A DNA stretch of 64,000 nt, taken from NCBI GenBank assembly GCA_037976565.1, contig CP137672.1:20546335-20610334 (forward strand), written 5' to 3'. The notes under the pieces were generated by a model that searched no databases, had not been told where the DNA came from, and saw only the letters and a list, made by a program, of their open reading frames with translations. Shown here in pieces: positions 22,101-34,100 of the stretch. Numbering within the stretch: position 1 is the first letter of the stretch; each line of letters opens with the position of its first letter. Position numbers and translations under genes: made by a program. This stretch comes from Mesocentrotus franciscanus. Its lineage: Eukaryota; Echinodermata; Echinoidea; Camarodonta; Strongylocentrotidae.

Positions 22101-25100
22101 TGTTCCTCTCCCCACAGTTGTTCGAAACCAAACTCTGATATTTTGATAGAAAAGTTGTTTTGGGAACATATTTCACAGTTTTAATAGCACTTCCAAAGAG
22201 ATGTTGTTAGTCTGTGATGGGACAATTTGATGTTTTGAGACACATCAACTTGTAATGATACTTGGGACTGTGTTGAATATCTGCTGATGGTGTATACATG
22301 TATACTTGTCTTTCTTTCTATTTGCAATACATGGAATAATTCATGGAATATTTTAGCAGCATTTGAATAGACTCCTGACTTTTCTGCTGTGGATGTGAAT
22401 GATGTGTAACCTCAAGGAAATTAGTCACATATATCTTCATTTTGCCGCTGTGTAGGAGTGTCTTGCCTACACTGTGAATGGTCTCATCTTTAATTTAAGC
22501 GTTACTAGACAGTCACTGTGTTACATTATAATCTGCATCTACTCTTCAAGCAGTCAATTTAGAACTCTGGTCATGTTATTGAACATTCTTGCAGAAGCGG
22601 AGAAGCTGCAGCGCCATTTAGACCTGCTGCGACAGGAATACGTTAAACTGCAGAATCGCCTCGCTGAGCTAGAGCAGAAGTACAATGTTGCCACGGCAGC
22701 AAACAGTGGCGGAGGCAAAGGAGAAGAGGGCAATTTCGTGTCAAGGCTCCTGGCAACCGTTGCTGACTTGTTTGACAAGGAGTTGTACAGGTAACGATAT
22801 TTATTTCTTCTGCTGCCTTTAAATACTGTAAGTGCAAACTGATAAAAGTGCACTTCCGTCATGTTGTATTTTGTTACACAAAGAGCATGCTTTTACAAAC
22901 AATTTGATGAACAGGCATAATGAGATTTTTACCTAAATAGCTCTTGATTTTATTTCATTTACTCATGCTGTTAGTATGTCTTACAATATTTAGATTAGTA
23001 ATAACTTCAAATTACTCAAACATCTCTTTATTTTTGTGTAAAAGTACATCAATTCAAGTCCATATATGCATACATGTATTTATTTTATTCAAGTATTATT
23101 GCACTTAGTATGGGTATATTCTATATCATCCTTGAAACTTTCCATCCTACTACTCTTCATCATCTATATTTTTTAAACAGTGACTTGGTCGTGAGGTTGG
23201 CAGGTCAAGAGGTCAAAGCTCACAAGTTTGTCCTTGCTGCCCGAAGTGACCACTGGGGAGTACCCAACTTGGCTGATGTACAGAGCATTGATTTTACAGG
23301 TATATATATTATATACCAATACATAACACTTCTTTCTTTATTTAATATTTCTTGTGAATAGAAGAAAAACAAATCTGGTTCTATTCAACTTCTATATATA
23401 TCACAATCACTTTTCTTAACTTGTATGCATTTACACATTATTGTAAATGTATATTGTGTGTAATAATAATGCATTGTACTTTGAACTTGTCACTTGTATA
23501 TCATGTCGAATCTAATACCTATTTAGTGTAGCAAGAAGTAGGTTTTTCCAAAGTCGTGATAATTTTTGTTTGCTTCTGAGTTTAAAGTTCTAAAATAACC
23601 AGTATATCATCTGAAAGTCATTAGCTTGGGGAACAACTCTGATTTTTTTTTCTTTCCCCCATTTTGGATAGATACTTGACAATATTCTTGTTTCAAAATT
23701 AAAGTTAGGTTCACTCTCAAATATAGAAAGATGGAACAGTTTGTAGTATTAGGTTTAATTTACTGAGTATTTCAGCATTCATAAGCATGTCAATAAATAC
23801 ATGACAGTTACATTTGGTAAGCAAGGTAAACAACAACAACAACAACAATAACATTTAAAACATGTGAGGTTGACAGTTTATCCATGGGTTGTTCATTGAA
23901 TTATTCATTTTGACATTATGAGAGATATGAATCGTTCTGGAGAACATCTTTTCTAGATCATAAGAGTCAAAGGGATACCATAGTAAATATGGAAAAGCTT
24001 TAATAGTAAACAAAAAAATATATATATAAAAATATAGGGATAACATACATGTATATAATTTCAACACTATTACAGACATTGGGCTTGAGGTAGGCATGGA
24101 CTTGCTGAAGTGGGTCTACACTGATGTTATCTCGCTGAGGCAAGACGACACGTTTGTTCTTGATCTTCTCAGAGCGGCCAGCAGGTTCAAGCTGGTGCCC
24201 TTACAGGATAGGTGGGTTTAAGAGCTGGTTACAATCAATAATTTATGTTGATGACACTAAGGCCATTAAAAAACAAAAACATGTTTAGCGTCCTCTCTTT
24301 TCGAAAAATAGGAAGGAGGAGGCCCTTTTTTTTTTCAAAATGGCCACTCGGTAAATTTTTGCTGACGTCCAGCCAGTCGGGCTATTTTTCAAGAAGGCTG
24401 CCAGCATTTATTTTTGATTTGTTTTATACAGAAAAAGATAATTTTAGCAGTATGTATTTCATGTTTTTACATAAAATTCATTTAAAATATAAAAATATAA
24501 AAAATAAAAAAATAAATTTTAAAAAAACAGGAAAAAAAAAAGCAGGCGGCCTCAAAAAAGAAAGCGGGCGAGGACGCTAAACATGAATTTTTTGTTAAAT
24601 GGCCTAACGATAATGATAATGATAAAATTATTCTTTGTAGAAACTGCATAGTGCTGATCAATTTCTGCCATTGCGTGAACCAATCACCTGAAAAATTAGT
24701 CCGTGTAGCTATATTCATAAAATCAACCTCAAACAACTCTACCTGCCATTCTAGAGAATAATGGTTAAAGAGTATGAAAAAAATAAAGGGTAGCATAAAA
24801 CCCCTGGAATAGAGCACACACAGAACCCAAGTCCGACTTGGGTTCCATGCATGCCCTGTTCTGTATGAGTGCCTATGCATGCGTCGACTTCTGTACTCAA
24901 CAAGTCATTTTTATGTTTGCTGAGAGTGTATTTAATGAGCAATATCTCTTTGTGGAAGTAATATTTGAAGCTTAAATTTTTAATACAGTATAGTCACATG
25001 GTACCGCTTCCATCAAGAGCAAAACATGTTTTGGTAATTGGTTCACTTTAAGGATATGGTCGCTATTAGTTTTAAGTTGTGGCATGTGTTGTCCTGAAAC

Positions 25101-28100
25101 AATTTTTTTGCAATGTATATATGTCAGGTTATGTTTTTAGAGGTGCATATGAAAACCTGTGCACTTGACTCTTTTCAAATGCATGGGAGTCACATGCATC
25201 TTTCCATATATTACAAAGTATGTTTGAAAAGAAAACATGAACAGGAAGCCATTGTTCATGTCATGAGTTAGGAAGTTCATGGTTGCATGCACTTTACACA
25301 TATGTCTATATACAAGAGACAAGTTCCCAGCAAACTCATGTATCCTGTTGTGGAAATATATTATGTGAACGGGAAGATTGCATTGATTTTGAAGAGGTCT
25401 CTCTCTGGCTGAGTGTCAACAGCTTGTGTACATTTTTGTTGTGCATATCATATTTACACTGTATCGATCTCAAAATAGCTACTCGAGTTGCAACTGGTAC
25501 TTGATGGGTATGCTTGTTGATAGTCTCAATGTGGGTGTCAAATGAGAGAGGGATACAGAATGAAACTGCTTTTGAAAGATATTTCATTGAAGGAATGTAT
25601 CAATCAATGTGTGCTGGGGGAGGGGGTTTGCCATCAAAGATTTTTGTTTCAGAATATCATGTTCTGAACTGTTCTATACACGTTGTTAGACAGGATATAT
25701 GTACACACCTAACAGTAAAAAAAAATTGATTCCATAGGGTTTTACAAAAGCCTATGGATGTATTGCTTAATACTCAACTGAAGTTCATTTTTTTCTCACT
25801 ACCCTCACTCCACCCCCCCCCCCACCACCCCCTTAATGCTCACCAAAAAAAGAACAAGACAAAGAATAAGACAAAGAACAAAGTCACTCTTCTTTCTTTG
25901 TAGATGTGAGAAGACGCTGATGTCTTCAGTCGATGTACGGAACTGCATCCGTTACTACCAGGTGGCAGAGGAAATCGGTGCCATGCAGCTCAAAGGCTAC
26001 TGCTCAGAACTTATCTCAAGCCATTGGGTAAGAGGTGGGCTTGAATTAAATGCAAGCCTGATGATGATGATGATGTTGGTTCTAGTTTCATTGTCATTAC
26101 CGCAGGGATTAACCTCAAATATTTACATGGTTTTTAGTGAGTCAGCATAGTTACAGTATTCAGGTTGAGAAAAATATATATATATATATATATATATAAG
26201 TCACATCATTTTAAAGAAAAGAAACTTGCGGGAGAGACATAAGAACAAAAGAATCATGATAATAATGACAATGGCTATTCATATAGCATGGGTACTGGTG
26301 CTTATGGTGCTCTACAAACAAATTAGAGTAAAAGTACATTTATACAAAGCTTGTAAAATTGGTTAATTTTGCTATAATTTTCTTGTCATAACCTAGTATT
26401 TTTTTTTTCTTTACCATGTTGCACATGCCATAACCATGACATTAAAAAAAAAAAATTAAATGTTCTTTTATCATGGACCCTCTCTCATTATGTAGAGATG
26501 AAGCATAGCACAGCATGTAAAATACTTTCAATTTGATCACACTCCTTATGAATCCCTTAAAGGCATCGTTTAACAATGTTAAATCTGAGATGCATGGCCC
26601 TACGTGTTGTCAGTGTCTGTGATATGGTGTAATATTGAAGCCCTAAAAAAAATTTGCTTCAAAATGATCATGAAGTGCCTCAAAAAAGTAAAAATCTTTG
26701 AGTGACCGGTTTCGCCATACTCATTTTCCCCAATAGACTGTAGTGTTATAAAAACCGTTAGGAAAACGAAAAATGAAATTTCAATTTCCTATCATAAATA
26801 TCTTGATAATCAGACAGGCGATCAGCTTGTAAAAGTCATGGGATATTCCTGACTGACCTGAATGTTTATAATTATGATTGCAGCATGAGCTAAATCCAGG
26901 ATTTTGTTTCAGAATCTGAGGCAATGTTACCTAGTCCCTTTAATAATAACAATGTATGTGTATCCTACCATGCCATGTTTTACTTTACAACATGATTACA
27001 TGGAGTAAATCCTTCACTCTGTTTCATTACCTTTTCCAGAATGATTTCACTAGCGAGGACTTTACCAACATGGCTGCCCCTCTCCTGTACAAGATGTTCA
27101 AGACCAAGGCACCATTCCCTCTCCATACTGCCGTCAGGAATAGGAGAGAAGACATTGTCTTTCTCTTCCTCATGGAATATGATGCCCAGGTAAGACTCTC
27201 AGGGGTTTTGCTCAAGGATTCATAGAATAGAACTGGTTTCAGTATTTTAAAGCCTGTCTGCACTAGTTTGGCCAGGAGGGATTAGACCTCCCAGCATGGT
27301 CACTGACAGGTGGTTATCTCATCAACTCAGCTCTCAATTAACATAAGGAAATGAGGATCATGGGGGACCAACGGGCACCACTTAGGCATTGTTTTCTATA
27401 TAGAGGGAGCAGATAGCTACAAGTAGTGCAGTGGGGCTTTAAAGGTTAATTTATTGTTCTTTTTTTTTAGGAAGGTAAAGGAATGCTTCAAACATTGCTT
27501 TCTCCATACAGAAGAGAAAGATGTTATCTTTATTTTCTTCCATGTAGGATGATCCTATAGTGGTTTCTTTGTTAGAGGTATACTGTAAAGCCAGTGATTT
27601 TGTAACAATTGCCTTTTCTTTTTCTTTTTTTACAATTAATAAAAATATGTACTATGTTAACGTATTGGATACAATGGCCATTTTCTTAATGTAATTAATA
27701 GGGCTGTGCATAACCGTGTAATGAGGTACTCAAGTACACTCCTAGGCTTACAGGCGAGTACTCGAATACTCGGACGCCATGTTTTTTTTTTTTTTTTTTT
27801 TTTTTTTTCTTTTTTTGAATTTTTTGATTTTTTGATTTTTTTTTCTTTTTTTCTTTTTTTTTTTGCCAACACCATACTACGAACAGTACGAAGGTTCGTC
27901 TCTGAAAACCCACGCGATTTTATTTCAAGTTACTGTTGAAAGCGCCTATTTGTGCTTTTGAATTTCTGACAAATAATTGAAACAATGTTATTTTTAAAAC
28001 TAAAGATGACAGACAAATATTCCTCTGAGTCCAAACAGAAATCCGGAGATTTGGTCCCAGTTTCTGAGTGGTGAGTTGACAGTGACACCCTGTGTATGAT

Positions 28101-31100
28101 TGAGCTGGGAAACATTTTTACCCATGCTGGTGCTCTTCTGGCACGGGTGACTGTCGGCCTGGACAGTGCCAGGTGATCGGGGGAAAAAAAAAAAAAATGG
28201 CGGCCGTGTATTCAAGTACGAGAAATCGTACTCGAGTAGTTGTCAACAGTGCGAGTACTCGAGTATTTGAGTACTCGTCGCAGCCTTAGTAATTAATTTG
28301 AATGCACAAATCCTTGTTAAGTGCCTCGTTACAAATTATTTCATTCACCTGTTACAAATAATTGTATTTCAATAGTCTAAATGCCAATGGCATACATTAC
28401 ATGTTGTTAGATAAGACAAGCCCTAATGTTTGTCCTACCTAGCAACAATTAATGTATGCAATTTGCATTCTGAATATTGCAATACAATTATTCGTAACAG
28501 TTGAATGAAATAATTTTTAACAAGGCACTTTACAAAGATTTGTGCATTCAATTTGATTACATTACGAAAATGGTCTACCGGTAAGTGATCATGGGTTTTA
28601 GACACAGTTTCCATAGATTTTGGGCCTAGTTTTCAATGGGTTCATGTATTAGAGGAAATGGTCTTCAAGTTTTGTTTTCCTTATTTTGTAATAACCATGC
28701 TTAATAGCACTGTTGGATTTACATGAAATTAAATCTCAATTCATATTATTTGCTGTGGTAGCAGTTATGTGTTTATGGAATGATACAGGCTAAGTAGTAA
28801 ATTTATGATCTTATAATATTGATTATAATACCGGTTACTTATAAAACGCTTTTCCATAAACTGAATACAGGTGCTTACAGTATTATTATTACCCCAGTCA
28901 CTGGATTCAACTACTATTCTGCACATTACAGTGCACATTCTTCACTCCCTGGGGAGCATTCCAGCTAGTCGCCTTTTCATGGGCATGCCCATGCTAACTC
29001 AGCCACTACAATGTTACCATCCTACCAGTTACTCATTTGAAGTTACTGATTATCAAGATATTTATGATTGGAAATCAAAATTTCATTTTTCGTAATCCTA
29101 ACAGTTTTTATAAAACTACAGTCTATTGGGAAAAATGAGTATGGTAAAACCGGTCGCTCAAAGATTGTTACTATTTTGAGGCACTTCATGATAATTTTGA
29201 AGCGCAATTTTTGTAGGGCTTCAATATTACACCCTATCACAGACACTGATAACACATAGGACCATGCATCTCAGATTTAACATTCTTAAACGATGCCTTT
29301 AACACTTGGGTGGAGAGGAGCTAGGTAGATAAAATGTCTTGCTCAAAGACATAAGTGCCATGCCGACCTTTGCATTTCCGGTCAAGTGATTAAAGCACTC
29401 GACTATGACATCTCTATTCTGTTCACTATTATAAATACAGTTGCCAGGGAAACTGAATGAGGTGGATGACAGGGGCGACCTTCCACTGGACTTGGCGCTG
29501 TCCTCGAAGCAAGAGAGTATCGCCAGTGAACTGGTCAAGCACAGAGTGGACGTGGATAGAGCTGATCGACAGGGTCATTGTCTGCTGCACAAAGCCATTA
29601 AAAGAGGTCAGTTTGTGGAAGTTTTGAGAAAGTTTCTCGTAATGTTTTAGGATTAGAAGAATGTGAGAAGAGATGAGAAGAGATGAAAAGAAGATCGTGG
29701 TCCTCTTTATGCCTCAGATTTGGAGAATTCATTATCTCTAATGCATCGATTTCTAAGTTAGGAATTTTTCATTTATTTGTTGAATATTTTATCACAGAAA
29801 GAAGTTCTGAGGTATATATGTTCCAGCTTCCTGTAAGTCTTAATTTTATGTTCATTCTTGCGATTTACTCTGATGTGTGCAAGACGAAAAGCTTGAGTAT
29901 GTCTGTGTTTGTTGCTATTCTGTGATGTTGTTGTACCAATCATCTCTTTAGTTACCTTCAATTTTAAAACATTGTACTATGTTTACAACATGAAACATGA
30001 AAAGAAACAAGATGAAGAGAGAGCAAGAGTAACAATGTATCAATCTAAAAATTAAATGACATCCCAATACCTTATGATAAGACATATCGTATCACCTATT
30101 TTCACAAACAATGATTCATGGTGAAATGTTTTGTTGTCTCTCTCTCTCTCTCTCTCTTTCTGTAGTGGATGAATTCTCTGCCAACTTCCTAATCAAGTCT
30201 AGTGCCAATGTCAACGCTGCCACCCAAGGGGACAGGGAGACACCCCTTCACATGGTGGCTGGTTTCAACCCCATTGTGACTGATCCCGCCCAGCTGGAAG
30301 GCATGGTCAGGGTAGCAGAGCAGATACTACAGGGTGGGGCCGACCCCAACGCTCAAGATAGCAAGGGAAAGTAAGTAGGTTAGAGGAGGATGGTATTGAT
30401 ATAAAATGACGAGGAGGAGGAGGAGGAGGAGGAGTCTGAAGAGAAGGATAGTGATGGCGATGATGATAAAGATGTTGATGATGATGATTATTTTGATGAT
30501 GGCGTTGATAATGATGGTGATAATGATGATTATGATGGTGATGATGATGATGATGAATATGATTATGATGATGATGGTGATGATGATGGTGGTGGTGGTG
30601 ATGATGATCATGATGATTATGATGATGGTGATGATCATGTTGATGATGATGATGATGGTGATGGTAGTGATGATAATTCTTATAATGCACAAATACCCTA
30701 TGGTTAATTTGGAATGCTCAATCATAATATTGACAAGGATGGTAATGGGAATATCTGTATATTGTGTATACATTGCTCCATGCAGATGATATCTATATTG
30801 ATGAATGCAAGTGATAATGATTAAACCAGTGATATATTAAATTTGACAAATAAAAAAAATGGAGATAGAGTAAGCAGTAATTTCATAAAATGATACTGAC
30901 ATTGATTACATCAAGTATACTATATATCTATTTGATTTTTTTTCAGCACTCCCATTCACATTGCAATAGGAAGTGGAAATACAGCTGTATTTGATCAACT
31001 CTTAGTCCACAAATCGTAAGTATTTATGTTGGTTCTGTGGATTAATATTTGCTTTCATTTGAAATTGGCCAAATGTCATTCTTGAAACTATCTATGGCTT

Positions 31101-34100
31101 CATTTTTATTTTTTTACCAGGATTGCATGTGCAACATATTTTTTAACTCACGTAAGTTGAAATACAGCTGTATTTGATCAACTCTTCGTCCACAAATCGT
31201 AAGTATTTATGTTGGTTCTGTGGATTAATATTTGCTTTCATTTGAAATCGGCCAAATGTCATCCTTGAAACTATCTATGGCTTCATTTTTATTTTTTACC
31301 AGGATTGCATGTGCAACATATTTTTTAACTCATGTAAGTTGAAATCTGCAAATTCCCACCAAAGATGGAAACTAAGAGAAAAAAATGGTTATACATTTCT
31401 TATTGTTTGTTTGAAATCTTGTATATTTTGAAAAGAAAGTATGTGAAAATTGTATGATATCATTAAACCAAACAATGGAAAAAACATCAATTGATATTTA
31501 CTTTCATAAACTAGAGTATTGTTTAAGATAAGGTAAATATGACTATGGTACAAGTATTAACTTTTAAAATGATGTTCAGGACGAAATTGAAATAATGTAT
31601 TTTCATTATTTCATTGTGATATGAGACCTACCTATATAAGCCATGAATCTGTTTATACCCTGATCTCCTCTAGTACTGTACATACCCTCACCAAAGTTCC
31701 TTCTTTTTTTCTCTTCCAGGATCAACTTTGACCTGTTGAATAACGATGGAGATTCCTCCCTTTGGTGGGCCCTGGATAACACTGCCACTAACACCAGTTA
31801 CAACGAGGACAGTCTAGCTGCCAAACTGATTAGGAGAGGCTGCAGTCCTGATGCAATCAACCCACAGACAGGTATGACCTATGACCTTTGACCCAGCAGT
31901 AAGGTCAGGTCGTTGTCTTTGGTGATACACATTGCAGAACTTTTGATAGACTCAGGATTATATTTACTCTAATATATGTTATTACAGTCAAATCTGTCTA
32001 CAGCGACCGCCCAAAGGAAACAAAAAATGTGCTTGTTGTTGACAGGTGGTCACTAAAGCAGGTTTGACTGTATTATTTTCCAAGGAAAAAATGCTGAATT
32101 CATAACCACATTTTTTTTTTTTGTCGAATGTTGCTCTCTATAACTATTTTTGTTTTATCCTTTCCATTGTGTTTCTCCTTTCCATTGTGTTTCTCTTTGC
32201 AAGTGGGAAAAGGGTACTCAATACTCAGAGCCTTATATACAACCAGTACTCTTTAGTTTTAATCTCATTTTATACATACTTTGTAATATTTTGTAAAGAG
32301 TTTACTTATGGGTGTGGAACATTGATTTAATTCCTTGAATTTGAAATTTGATTATTATGCTAGAGCTACTTTATATATCTGCTTTAAGTCCATGTATATG
32401 TAGAGGTATTGCCAGTAAGAATGTAATTTGTTAAGTAGGTAGTTAGAACTATTCAAATGGTAGAATTATTCGAAATTGAACTATACAAATAATAGATACT
32501 TGATACTACAAGTAGATAGAACTTGAAAAATTATGGACACAAAATGAAGTGAGTTTATCCCTCTTACTGATCTTGTCTAGCCATGTGTATTTCGATGTCT
32601 TCTGGAAAGAAAACAGTGTACATATCCAATCCAAGCTAGGAATTTATAAAGCGCCAATATCTAGTTGCCTAATCAAAGGCGCTGATGAGACTGAAAAACT
32701 ACCAAAAATGTCTGTTCATGATTACAATGATGTTCATGATTATGTACATAATACTTAGACATTTTATTGCCAAATGCTATATGCTCTCTATGGCTGCAGG
32801 TGATACCTTGATGCACAGGGCAGCCAGAGCAGGAAACGAGCAGGGTGCCCTCTTCTTAGCTACTCATGGTGCTTCGCCAAATCTTGCCAATTTCAAGGTA
32901 AATATGATATGAAACAGAAGATAACTTTGCCTTTTTCTTACTTTCTTGTATTTGAAGCTATTTCTAAACATCCCAAGTTAAAAGAGTTTAAAATATGTTG
33001 CTGAAAGAGAACAAAAAAAGTAAAAAAGAAAAATCACTTTATATGTGGTTCACACCTATCTGATAATTAAGAATATTATTACTGCTTCTTGTTGGTAATC
33101 TTGCTGTGTTTTTTTTTTATTTTTAATTATTATCATTATTTTTTTATTAGCATTATTTGCTTCCTTTCTTTTTTGGATTGATGTATTTTATGTATTCGAA
33201 TAGACCAGTTCACAGTTAGCATATTTCCCAAATGACCCCAAATATCCACAGATCTTCAAAACATGAAGAAGTCCCCCTTTGTACATTTTGAAATAATCAC
33301 TCCTACAGCGCTGGAGGTGCTACATAAATAGCCTTTGTTTCCCCTTTTCAAAGAATACTTCCACCTGTGTATCATGGAGTGCACTGCTTGTGCATAAATG
33401 AATAATGATTACATAACTTTCATGAGCACGTATCCAGTATTTTTTCTCCGTGTATTTCACAATTTGGTCTGCAATGACCTTTATCTGCTCATGCTCAGAC
33501 TGCAACTATGTAATTCCATATTCCTCCAGTGGTTGGACTAGCTAGGATCTTTCTCAGAAGTACTGAAAAATGAGAGAGAACATTTTCACTATTGTCTATT
33601 GCAAGGGAATGAAAATAAGTATATAATGACACAACAGGCCATATAAATTTGATCTCTTTTGTCTTATTGTGACTTGTTTTGGCATTCAAGGAAAATTGTT
33701 ACCAAAACCACCCCCTTTTTGTTATTTATTTATTATTAGTAGTAGTAGTATTTTTTTTTTTTGGAGGGGGGGGGAATTGTACAAGACCTAATGTATCATA
33801 ACACTGTTGATCTCTGTATTTATGCTATGATTAATTGCCAATCCCCCTCGACAGGGAGAGACACCCCTCCATGCCGCTGCCAGCTTCGGCCTGGCCCTGC
33901 TGTCAGGTCTCCTCCTGCAGAAGGGTGCCAACCCTAACACCCAGACCCGAAACACCGGTGGAGACCTTTCCTCCCAGTTCAGCTTAATGGGATTTGGCTC
34001 CACCCCTTCGGAAACCACCTCCTCCTCAGCAGGCTCCAACCCCTTCATGGACGATGGTTCCTTCGGTGGTGGTGATGGTGGTTTTGGAGGAGGAGGAGGA

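Noticed and set aside
30307..30789. 127-148-codon frames opposite and along ANKFY1 exon 8
   Set aside because: Compositional artefact of the GAT array; the real exon ends at 30370 with a good donor.
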